This document shows positions 54,601-64,000 of a DNA stretch of 64,000 nucleotides, in pieces. Origin of the DNA: Litoditis marina (taxonomy: Eukaryota > Nematoda > Chromadorea > Rhabditida > Rhabditidae); NCBI GenBank assembly GCA_964036275.1, contig OZ038440.1:1736001-1800000 (forward strand). Direction: 5' to 3'. Within the stretch, counting starts at the first letter, position 1. The number at the start of each line of letters is the position of its first letter. A program made the translations under genes and the position numbers. Below the pieces are notes generated by a model. It was not told the DNA's origin. It did not search any database and was given only the letters and a program-made list of their open reading frames with translations.

Positions 54601-57600
54601 TACGTCAGTCAACATTTGAGCAGAACTATGAGTAAAACGTGAGACGGCCGCGACAATGTCGTTGCTGTCTCAATTTCGACTCAGTCGGCGGGGGCCGAGT
54701 CAGTGAATTCTCAGAGAAGTTACGAGGATATAACGATGCGATTACCCAAGTCATGTTGCCTTTCTCTAAAGTGTTTGGTCCGCTAAAGATGAAATGGAGT
54801 TTTGAGGGAAATTTCTTACTATAAGTGAGTAACAATTTGGGAAAAGAGTTATACCTACCAGACCAGTCTATGGTGTCGACAACAGAGTTCAACTGAATTC
54901 GGCTCTCATTCACTTGGTTCACCAAATAATCGAGAATGGCCTAAATACGTCAAGGTGAGTGAAAATGACTATGTTGGTCCGGAAAAACGGACGAACCGAT
55001 ATAGCTCACTTTTTCTTATGTCAAAATGTTGCGATAGGGAGAAAAATAAACTGTAGTTTGCACTGTACCTTGAAGCCTTGTCCTTTGAGAACCTGTTCAG
55101 CATCGTTCGATCCGTCGTCCCACTCGTCGAAATTAGCCAACGCCAACTGAAATCGAACAAGTAAGGCACAGATTGGGGGAACGTGTATTTCACGTGAAAC
55201 GCGAAATTTATTTGCAATTCGTTTTCGTGCCGTAGTCCTTGTTTCTGTATTTCCTAGGCTTTTTAGCACGTTCCTTTGACTCAGAATGTGAACCAATGGA
55301 ATCACGAATCTTTGGGCGTGGAAAAAAGTCAACTGGACAAATGCTTAGCTGGCAATAAATATGAAACCGGAGCTCTAATTGATCCTGAGCCACTACGTGA
55401 GATAGATTAGTAACAATGAAACTATCTAATATCACGTAAGCCAAGTTCATCATAGGGTTCGCTGTCTTCGAAGAAAGCGTATACGGTGTATAGTCGTTGC
55501 CAACCGAAAGGCTGGAGGATACTGTATATCTCACTTTCCGCTGTGTACGCACATATCTTTTCGATTTCAAAGCCTGCCGATTTTGTACTCTAATAGCGCA
55601 GTGGTTAGCGCTCTACTACGAATCTTTTGCTCGCAGGTTCGATTCCGGCCAGAGACGGAACTTTATAAATTTGGCATTCACTATATGTTGGCATTCACCG
55701 CTGTGGTTGTAATTTGAACTCCTCCGTTTCTCGAAAATGGAGCGTATCGTGATCAATCCATAACTTTAATTACAAGTCCAAATCGCAATGAATGAGAAAA
55801 TACGTACCTCTGTGGCGGGAGAAGACCACTCTGTCTCGAATGACTTTAGGTAGAGTCTCGCCAGAAGATCAAAAGTCGATCGATCTGCTGCTCGAGTCTG
55901 AAAGTGGAATGCAGCTGCACCTTTGTCTAAACTATTTCCCCCTTTTTATTGACTATGTTCTCTCACGTGTTTTTCTCAAATCGGAATTACGAATAAATTT
56001 GCGCTCCATATTTCACTCACGGACTGGCTCATGAGAGTGGGTTTCCCACTATAGTAGAAGTCAATTGAATTGTCACGTGTTAGCATTCTAATGAGGAATC
56101 GTGCACTTTCTCATTGCACGTTTCTGAGTTCTGCTGTGTTGAACGTGTTTCACGTGACTGTACAACTAACTAACAGCATAGTTTTATTTCACTCTCACGA
56201 TGAGTTTCACTGAGTGGTTTTGTGGCTATTCCCTGATATGACCGTAGCGACCCATTCACCCTCATGCGAAATTTAGATGATTTTCTAATGACAGTCTCGT
56301 GAAAACCCTCTGAGCCTCTCGTGAACTTCTGATGTTGTAGCATAGAAATAAATGAAATCCCATCAGAAGTTTGTGAGACAGTGGTCATTAGGTATTAATC
56401 AAATTTGTAAAAATACATGCAATTCTTGAATTAAATTATTACAATACTAGTCTGTTACTGTGAGGTTATCTCATGAGGTTTTTGAGAGATTTCTACCGCG
56501 TCTGACCTGAACCCATTGTTGGTACAACTGCTGGAACCTTTCTGCCACACTCGTTGATGCCATTTTTCTGGCGTCCTTCTCGAAAGATCTCTCAAGTGGC
56601 CGGATGAACTTGTGCCATTGTCTCAAAAGTTTTCTGGAAAATGTAAAATTCGCAGAAAGAAATTTTTGTTGTAGTTCGATCTCGACGTTGTAACTTTTAG
56701 TGCTGGCAAACAATTACCCGGGATCCAACTACGGACAGCCCAATAATCAATAACCACATGGTTGACGAGTGGGCGACGATTCAGCTAAAATGCGTTAAGC
56801 TACTATCTATTACTCAAGTATAAACTGCAACTGATAGTTTATAACTCCACAATAGATACTATGTATGGATGAAATATGATTGGGCAAATTTGCAAGAAAC
56901 TTACTCATACAGTTTTTTATATGAGACATAAGCCTGAAGTTTTTTGGCTGAATCGTCGCCTACTCGGTTGACCAATTGATCTAAAACGATTTTACTCACC
57001 AGGTACCTTTTAGAAACATCTCATATGATATATGGATATTACTGCGGATGTTTGAGAGTTTGAGTTGCACTATTTTTAATAATATTGACAAGTTGTGAGA
57101 AGACCCACCGCTTGATGGCGGTCCCTCCTATGCCGTATACTTCATTTTCATCGTCGGATGAATCTGAATCCTTCTGGAGGAGACCTACAAGAAGGAGTTA
57201 CAGAAAATATAGAGAAGTTACCGAATCATAGTTGTAGTTTGGTCATGCTCGGCACAAAACTCGCCTTTTACCAAAAGAAGCCACAAAACCAAAATAAACA
57301 CAGAGGGTCAGAATAAAATAACGTTTTGTCTATAACTTTCCTTCGACTCACCTAACTTGTTGGCGATTCGATAAATTTCGTTATCCCTTCCATTGAGGAA
57401 CTCCGCCCCCAATTGTAGAGTAGAATTACCTGGAATTTCGAGCTTGAAAGATAATTTTGGAACAAGATTTTTGCCACGTTTTTTAATACACTTTCATCGG
57501 GATTTTCCGATCATTTTGCTTTTTTGTATCCGGTTTTCAAACTCGTCCGTGATTCGATGAAATTTCTATTTTCATTCTATTCTAACCATAATTTTTGCGT

Positions 57601-58835
57601 GTTTAATATTTTCAAACATACAAAGTCTGGTCTGGAAATCTTGCTAGCATTATTGACACAGCTACTCCATGTTAGTCGACCCCCGACTTGTTTGCCGAAT
57701 GAAATACTTTTTTCGGGCTGACAGCTGTGTTTTATAGTGAACAGGTGCGACAAACAAAACTTTCAACCACCAACGTTTTGGGGATTTCATGACTAATGGA
57801 CGAAATACATGTTTTTTTTTTGAAATGCACTTTTCTATCTGGTCTAGTGGCAGCTGGTCGATGGACGAGTCCCTGTTATCCTGTTTCCATCCAAATTAGG
57901 GTTGTTAAAAAATGAACTCGAAATTTCGAGTTCTGAGTTCAACTCGAAACTAGAAAAACTCGAAAATTTCCGAACTCGAAAAACTCGAAACTCGAAAAAC
58001 TCGAAAATTTTCAGAACTCGAAAAACTCAAAACTCGAAAAACTCGAAATATTGGAAACTCAAAAAACTCGAAACTCGAAAAACTCGAAATTTTCAACTCG
58101 ATTAACAACCCTACTCCAAATACTCTACGTGTATTCCATTCAGGTTACCAGTCGACCGAGACAAGATGGAAAGTCCTGGCCACGAGCGACTGGGAAACGC
58201 CGGCCAGTATTCTTAACAGGAATGCATATTCACAGTCGATTTGTCGTCAGATGGTTCTTCTGTTGTTCCTGGCATGGCATGGGATCTATGTCTCAGAACA
58301 TACGAATGTCCACCATGAGGAATCAACCGTACCACTGCTACACAAGAAGACGTTTTGACGATAATGTGATATGTTTGATGATCACCGCCTCGAAACGATG
58401 CGAAGTGCAACAATAAATAAAAATAAATAATGCCGATGCTGATTTTTCATTACTTTCCACCTCAGCTGAGAATGTAATTTGCTTCTAGCACAGATCATAA
58501 TCAGCGCAAGCTCTTGAAAAATCTTCCGACCGTGGCGTACGTGCCGCGTGCCAGCGGTCAAGGTTCATGTCATGGTCAAACGTACAGGTTTTTAGTGTAA
58601 GTTTTCGGTCAAAATACGAAGTTATCAGAGAAGGGACGAAACGAAAGTAATGAACTATACCGTCTGAGACAGGATAAACACGACCTCCCAGTCGATTCGA
58701 TCCTTCTAGAAAAAAATAATCGATATTGTTCTTTTGTAGTTCGATTGCCGCTGAAAGTCCGGCGAATCCTCCGCCCACAATACAGACCCGAGCAGATGTA
58801 GCGGCCAGCTGAAACGGGACTCGTCTCAGAAACAT
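51668..58835 (-). CDS. FAD-dependent amine oxidase, polyamine oxidase type
   Basis: Likely oxidises polyamines or N-acetylpolyamines with FAD, releasing H2O2. Exons in coding order: 58835-58661, 57429-57352, 57184-57109, 57006-56905, 56633-56507, 55897-55808, 55146-55069, 54940-54859, 54502-54353, 54040-53889, 53569-53442, 52981-52862, 51785-51668; 491 aa, typical for the family. The dinucleotide-binding fold VCIVGGGFAGLSAAIEL (18-33), then GSNRLGGRV, LGAEFLNG, DYVIVTVPLGHLK with LFSPLLPKSK, GFGSLQKVF, a WQTDPLVRGAYSY substrate/FAD segment, and C-terminal FFAGEHTHST. The codon at 58844 is TTG, so ATG 58835 is taken as start. The short N-terminus (MFLRRVPFQLAATSAR) might be a weak targeting peptide. 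The last intron holds two MITEs. An alternative is a more general monoamine-oxidase-like role. Confidence 0.92.
51797..52100. mobile_element. Palindromic MULE-like MITE next to the last acceptor of the amine oxidase
   Basis: A 304-bp foldback with roughly 130-bp arms rich in GGTTCGGTTC and CACTGGAGAACC. Termini are GGCCAATTCACTGGAGAACC and its near complement ending GAATTCGCC. Flanking GAAATTTTG is a perfect 9-bp duplication (51788-51796 and 52101-52109). On the minus strand this gives CAAAATTTC, the stretch right before the working AG of exon 13. Confidence 0.93.
52524..52797. mobile_element. MULE-like MITE with GGTAACC interior and 9-bp target duplication
   Basis: A 274-bp foldback from GGTGAATTCTATATGTAACC to GTTGTAGAATTGGCC, flanked by perfect CTCTTTTTC at 52515-52523 and 52798-52806. 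The interior is dense in AGGTTACC/GGTAACCT. Similar GGTTACC-rich stretches at 44648-44840 and 46315-46400 are probably older relatives. It lies in the last oxidase intron. Confidence 0.92.
53111..53212. repeat. GTAGCGGC/GAGAGA dispersed repeat, second copy
   Basis: Resembles 48643-48735: TGTAGCGGCTTCGACGAGAG at the start and ATGACCTGCTCTCTCGTCGC at the end, so the ends are complementary. A third, partial copy is near 58888-58955. Confidence 0.7.
55488..55692 (+). mobile_element. tRNA-derived SINE, copy 1
   Basis: Contains a polymerase III A box (TAGCGCAGTGGTTAGCGC near 55597) and B box (GGTTCGATTCC near 55636) at tRNA-like spacing, inside a longer repeat shared with 60797-61012. The homology extends on both sides of the tRNA part (CTTTCCGCTGTGT upstream; AACTTTATAAATTTGGCATT downstream). 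It lies in an amine oxidase intron. It lacks proper acceptor-stem pairing, so it is not a functional tRNA. Confidence 0.75.
56046..56178 (+). mobile_element. GTCACG-family MITE, copy 4
   Basis: Same repeat as 8232 with a few deletions (TCACGTGTTAGCATTCTAAT), in an intron of the amine oxidase. Confidence 0.8.
57899..58111. mobile_element. TA-flanked CTCGAAAA MITE, second full copy
   Basis: A 213-bp copy with the same GGGTTGTTAA and TTAACAACCC ends and flanking TA as at 1716. The interior is CTCGAAAAACTCGAAA repeats but only about one third as long, so the array length varies between copies. It lies in intron 1 of the amine oxidase. Confidence 0.85.
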
Positions 58836-60380
58836 TTTCGCCAATTAATTGCGATTAAACTACAAAAGCCAAAGAGATAGAGTTCAATGAGATCGCCGAC
58901 CGCACGAGACTCTCTGCGTCTCTATGACCTGTACACTCTCTCACCTAGACCGCTAAAAAAGTGGCTGGCTGAATTGGCAAAGAATTATCAGAGGTTTTCG
59001 GCTCTAAAAAGCTAATTTCATTTATCATTCAAACGAAAAAAGCTATTAAATTCGTTTATCGAGTCAGTATTGTAGTCAAAGTAGCGCAACTTTTCAGTTA
59101 TCCACCATTCTACGGTAAGACATAAAAGTCACAACTGATCTAAAGTTCATTTCAACTTGGATACTTCTCAGTTATTCTGATTCTATGGAAACTGTGGTAA
59201 TCTCGTTCTCAAAAGTAACATGTAAAATTGATGTCGAACTGAGAGATACAAAAAAGGATGTGACTTGATGCTCCTTCATTCTACATGAATATACTTTAGT
59301 ATTTTAGTGACTTAATTGTACTGATCTTTATAATTGGTCAAGAAATGTAAAAACGCTTACCATGTGGAAAATACGTAGTCTCGTCTTATCTACAGCTCAT
59401 AACAGACAGACAGTGAATGACATATTTTCGTTGTGCTGTGTTGTAGTTTGATCGCGATTGAATTTACACTCGATTCGAAGTTTTTGACAACTATTTCCAA
59501 CGTTCAAACACAAGTGTCCAATGGGTTAGGTAAAATTATGAGAAACGATAAACATATTTAATAAATGGTTTTAAATGCATTTGTGAGGGAAAATTTATGA
59601 CCCGGCCATTTAAAAGACTGTAAAGGTAGCATTCTTTTTCTGTTCTAGAACAAAATGACAATACACTTTTTTTCGTATAGGAAATTTACACTTTGTTCGG
59701 AAACAGAAATAAAAAAAAACATTTCAAATAGTCAGCTCTTATATGTTTGAACAAATGAGAATGGGATAACTCACCAGAGTAAACAAGACGAGAATATTGG
59801 TCAGCTGATACATAGATTAGCTAAAAGAGGAGGGATAGAACGCATTATAAATGATGTTGATACAATTACGTTCAATTGGAAATGAGGAAAAACTGGCCAA
59901 TAACTCTTGAAACGGTCATATAATGACTAATTGTTTTCTGAATTAAGTTGGCTAAGAATACACGTAGTGGCACGTTTCTTTAACGTACCAGAAAAATATG
60001 AAACATTTACGAAAAGTTTACAAAAGGGGTCAGCTAGAAGACTGGAAGGGAAAAAGTAAATTTCTAGCTGCATAATTGCGCGAAAACAGTGGAAAGTTTG
60101 AGTCCGACGAGTAGAGCTGTGAGTTTGGATGCAACAGTCGTAGTGCCTATACCATCAGTTGTCATGTATCAACTGTGTACCGAATACGAATGTTTCGTTT
60201 GTGTAAACACTCTCTTCCGTTTTGGGCTTTGCTCTCCGAACCGAACATTTCCAAACATGTGATTCTGGTGGTTGTTGCAAGGTGTGAAAAAACAGGGTAT
60301 ATGTGATACGTCTTTTTTTGTTTAGTTGTTGTTTTGAGTTGTTTACAGTTTACTAGTGAAATGCTCAGAGGCTCCCGAAC
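58836..60380. other. Spacer upstream of the amine oxidase
   Basis: No coding sequence is supported; the DNA is AT-rich. CTTTTGTAG on the minus strand, ending about 58858, is a possible trans-splice acceptor about 23 bp upstream of the oxidase ATG. A partial copy of the GAGAGA-type repeat lies near 58888-58955. Confidence 0.5.
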
Positions 60381-60383
60381 GTT

Positions 60384-60577
60384 TCAAGGCTTTGATTATA
60401 CCATAATATGTAACTGAGCAAAGTTTTCATATATCTGATTCTATTGATTTCTATAAAAATTATGAATAAACCTAGGATAATCAAGGCTTTGATTATACCA
60501 TAATATGCAACTTGGCAAAGTTTTCATATATCTGATTCTATTGATTTCTATAAAAATTATGAATAAACCTAGGATAA
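60384..60577. repeat. 97-bp tandem duplication
   Basis: Two almost identical copies of a 97-bp AT-rich unit (TCAAGGCTTTGATTATACCA to AATAAACCTAGGATAA), at 60384-60480 and 60481-60577, with only a few differences. A recent local duplication. Confidence 0.95.
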
Positions 60578-60796
60578 CAGGCTTTGTAAAAGTTTAAGGA
60601 GCCATTTTCAGTACCATGGGTCTGATTTGCTCCAAATTTGCATAGTGACCCACGTTCTCAATTTTCTTCAAACTAGTTTTTTTTGTACGGTAAAACCACC
60701 CGATTTGTGCATGAAGTATGGAAGTATCATAACCTTTTAAAGCTGAGTCAACTCGAGAGAATGACAAAATATCAGTTTTAGTCTGATCCAGTTACA

Positions 60797-61012
60797 CTTA
60801 TAGTCGTCGCCACGGAAAGGCGGGAGGGTACAATATATCTCGCTTTCCGCTGTGTTCGCACACATGTTTTCGATTCTAAAGCTTTCCAACCGTGTGGGCT
60901 AATGGCGCAGTGGTTGACGTCCTGCTACGAAACTTTTGCTCGCAGTTTCGATTCCGGCAAAAGACAGAAATTTATAAATTTCGCACTCACTATACACGTC
61001 ATGAATCCAATC
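60797..61012 (+). mobile_element. tRNA-derived SINE, copy 2
   Basis: Homologous to 55488-55692 over its length. The A box (TGGCGCAGTGG near 60903) is intact, while the B box has drifted (GTTTCGATTCC). The downstream part GAAATTTATAAATTTCGCAC matches copy 1. Confidence 0.72.
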
Positions 61013-62612
61013 ATGAAATCAGAACGAAAATCGACATCAAACTACAAACACAGCGGCAACGAACACCGTATACACAGTAGTGCGTTCGAAAGAGTGAACT
61101 CTATTATCTTCTTTGTCAAAAAATCTATGTTCACTAAGACAATTGCAAGTTTTTTTTCCATCTATTTGGCATTCGAACTCTGAGAGAAGCCGCACATGTG
61201 AAATATACCTAATTCATGTTGATAGTTTGGAATAATACCATAGTTGCTACCATAACAAATTTTCAGAATTCCAGATTTTTACCAACCAATCTCCTGTTTT
61301 GTTGTATGTTTGACGAAATCGAATCAAAGACTGCTACTTTTATTGATCTCCCTTTTTCTTGTGTCCTTCAATCGCTGCTGGATTCTACCAATACCTGTTC
61401 TCTTGTTGTGTTGCGTCAGAGATCATTTCATTGTTCCTAGACCATTTTTAATGAATTTCAAGAATTTAAAAACATCTTCAACGCATTTTCTGTTTTGCTC
61501 GCTTTCTCTTCACCTATCTTTTCCTTTCTTCCTTTCTCTCTCTCTCTCTCTCTCTCCACTTTTCCCTACGTTTTCTGTCCAGCATTTAATTTACAAACTG
61601 GACTTCTTGATTAAATTCATCTAAAGGTCATTTTCGACGAATACTTGCTCAGAAGACTTTCTCGTCTGACCCTGTTTTGAGCAAACAAGATCGTAAAATG
61701 GCAAAAACCCAACAAATAGAGTGCACAACAACAATGAAGCTGCCGAATAACAGGGGTTTATCAGCCCTACTTTTTTTGTTGCCTTGGAGGTTTTAGCGGA
61801 GAGTAGCGTGTTTTTTGTTTGATTTTTTACCTTTCTAACATCCTATCTCATTCAAAAGTATGGACTTCCGTAACTGATAACATGGCATTGACAGCGTGCC
61901 AGGGAAATTTCATGATTGTTATTTGAAGTTGCTCAAAACCATCGAATGTTCTATAACTAGTTTGTGAGCATTGTTAGCACGTTGTGAAAAAATTGTGTGT
62001 TTCATGGTTAATATATATATATATATATATAGCTCTATTGGTACGTTCAGTGGCACGTTGTCGAGGGCTGAGTGAACATGATACGAACGTTTTATCTCTG
62101 AAGGGTTCAAACTGGCTATACTTCCTATCATTCGCACTGAGACGATTTTCGTTTTGCCATCTCTTACTGCATGAATTCATTAACGTGTTGCTATAAAGGC
62201 AAGAAATCGCTTCAAAAATTTCAACATAGTGGAAAGCCACCTGGAAATTCATTGGCGCGCTGCCAATATCTCAGTGGGAATGGCGAGAACTATAAGTTGT
62301 TTGAGCTTCAGCTCAGTGATGGTGTGACATGGCAAACAGTCATGTATTTCTGGGTGTATACTTCAAAAGATACCACATTTTTCTTATTTTCGTATTTCTC
62401 TAGGCAAAACTCTCATAAACAAAATAATAATGTTTATTTTGGAGATATCTGATACCAACGCTCTAGTTCAACTATTATAATTATAAAAAATTAAAAGAGA
62501 GTGATACTCTATTTGTACTGTTCAAAGATAACATTTCTTGTAATTGCTCAACATGATTCGATTTTTTTTTCTAATGAATTTAAGTTTTAGAAAAGTGAAG
62601 AGTGATATTTGA
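61013..62612. other. Spacer before the acyl-CoA synthetase gene
   Basis: No supported gene. Contains a (TC)n run at 61531-61557 and a (TA)n run at 62010-62030. The motif ATCAAACTACAAACACAG near 61032 recurs at about 10757 and 38235 and may be the terminus of another dispersed element. Confidence 0.5.
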
Positions 62613-64000
62613 ATGGCAATCCCGTCTAGACTGCCGCACCAGAATGTGCCGGGAATCCCGTTTCACGAGTATTTCTTCAAAACAACGAAACCATACTCGG
62701 ACAATGTTGCGATGGTGAGTTCGAAAAACTTTCCATTTTTTTCTGTTTCAGGTCTGTGTTGAATGATTTGGTCGTCGTTTTATTACTTCTTATACTTTCT
62801 TTTCAATGAATTTCTCAATTAATTATTCTATAGTTCATCGTTTACGAGTAAAGAATGTTCTTAGAGTACTAAACTGGCCTCCACCGTGATTCATTCTGTT
62901 TTCTCAGATCAACCACAGAACGAAGGAGACTCACACGTTCTCTGATCTACACAAACAAGCCAGGAAGATCGGAACTGCCCTGGTCAACCTTGGGGTGGAA
63001 AAGGGAGAGGTATTCTCCCAAAATAAATATATTAGAAACTGAATAGTCACGTAAATGTAGCATTTTAATAAAGACTCGTGCACTTTGTCATTGCACGTTT
63101 TTTAATTCTGCTGTGTTCAATATATTTCACGTGACTGTGCAGCTGACTAACAGTATACATTCAAGCCAAGTTTTGCCAATTTCACCTCTCATAGTATTTA
63201 TTGCAGTACAATTCAACCTTTTCATCTTTCTCTAAAAGGGTCTTCAAACGCTTTCTGAACCTGATCAAACAACCTATTACGTTACAGGTAGTTGTTCTGT
63301 GCATGGATAACTCCCCTGAGGCGGTGTACATCTTACTGGGGATCTCATTTGCGGGTGCGGCTGCCAGTACACTGTCGCCGAGGTTGCACGCAGGTCAGAT
63401 CTGAAAATCATATGAAAGTCAGAATACATGTTAGGGGTTCTTTTCCAATGCCGGCCTATTTTATGACCGATTGCTATGAATGTCAAAACACGTTATAGGG
63501 CTCAATCTTCCAGAAGCGGAATTTACAGTCTCTATGAATGTCAAAACACAGTCAGGGTTTGTTTTTCAATTCCGGCCTGTTTGATGACTGTTTCAGTATC
63601 TCGCTGTGTAAGTAGTTTGGTCCTTCCAATAAGAAATAAGAATTTCGGATGGATGTCTTAAAAAATAGGTTTCCGGTTCACGAACATGCTTTTACGATCG
63701 TGAACGATGACAAACAGCGAAGAAGTTTTTTTAGAATTACTCTCGTTTCAGAAGAAATGCGAGATCAAATACTGGAATCGGAGACGCGGTTTTTGTTCGT
63801 TGACCCGTTGGGTTTGGAGGCGGTCGACATGGTTTTCCAGGAAAATATTCGCGAACATAGGGTGAGATTTCTCGAGAATTTGTCCCTCACAAAGACTTTC
63901 TTCTTTGTAGTTTCATCTCTACACACAGCAAGTTTTTTTTTACTTCAACTGAAATTCAGAAATAAAACTATGAACAGACTTTTTTGACTTAAAAAAGTAA
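62613..64000 (+). CDS. AMP-binding acyl-CoA synthetase / 4-coumarate-CoA ligase-like, 5' part
   Basis: N-terminal part of an adenylate-forming enzyme that activates a carboxylic acid as its CoA thioester; the gene runs past the window end. Exons: 62613-62714, 62908-63009, 63288-63393, 63753-63861, in phase, giving 139 codons. Supporting segments are PGIPFHEYFFKTTKPYSDNVAM, then THTFSDLHKQARKIGTALVNLGVEKGE (the typical start of the AMP-binding domain), VVVLCMDNSPEAVYILLGISFAGAAASTLSPRLHA, and DQILESETRFLFVDP. The P-loop (SSGTTGLPKG-type) would lie downstream, so the substrate class cannot be judged. Intron 2 carries a GTCACG-family MITE. Confidence 0.85.
63037..63160 (+). mobile_element. GTCACG-family MITE, copy 5
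   Basis: Starts CTGAATAGTCACGTAAATGT and ends GTGACTGTGCAGCTGACTAA in intron 2 of the acyl-CoA synthetase gene, with several substitutions relative to the copy at 8232. Confidence 0.82.

Noticed and set aside
55590..55665. Functional tRNA gene
   Set aside because: A and B boxes are present but no acceptor stem pairs, and the homology to 60797-61012 extends well outside, so it is a SINE.

Overview
The window is eukaryotic nuclear DNA, most likely from a rhabditid-type nematode. The reasons are two tandem chemoreceptor genes of the nematode-specific Srx serpentine family, short exons with T-rich TTTCAG-like 3' splice sites, plausible trans-splice acceptors just upstream of several start codons, and a PAT-like tyrosine-recombinase retrotransposon. 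Exon models were built by hand from reading frame, splice consensus and phase. All five complete host gene models and the recombinase model keep phase across every junction.

Layout: 1-3000 is repeat-rich, with a near-perfect 53-bp-arm hairpin and a composite element holding an expanded CTCGAAAA array. 3108-6135 and 10334-13829 are two intact eight-exon Srx-type receptors with the same intron positions and almost the same exon sizes. 13.9-16.6 kb holds two MULE-like MITEs with 9-bp target duplications and a G/C-run region. 16734-26863 is a 19-exon LETM1 homologue (748 aa), whose 2.8-kb eighth intron is packed with nested transposons and GGCGCC satellites. 28737-34609 is a structurally complete 5.9-kb DIRS/PAT-type retroelement with split direct repeats, gag, RT-RNase H and an intron-containing tyrosine recombinase. 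35575-51062 is a 35-exon Vasa/GLH-type germline DEAD-box helicase (1076 aa). 51668-58835, on the minus strand and convergent with it, is a 13-exon FAD-dependent amine (polyamine) oxidase (491 aa). 58.9-62.6 kb is intergenic, with a tRNA-derived SINE and simple repeats. 62613 to the window end is the start of an AMP-binding acyl-CoA synthetase/4CL-like gene, cut by the window edge.

The genes do not form one pathway. Sensory receptors, a mitochondrial inner-membrane protein, a germ-granule helicase, a polyamine oxidase and an acyl-CoA ligase are simply neighbours. The strongest theme is small non-autonomous DNA elements filling introns. Several carry clear target-site duplications, some lie on or beside splice acceptors, and in two places the pre-insertion sequence can be read directly. 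The best candidates for something new are the PAT-like element with its recombinase between A2 and B2, and the MITEs that have rebuilt splice acceptors through their target duplications.
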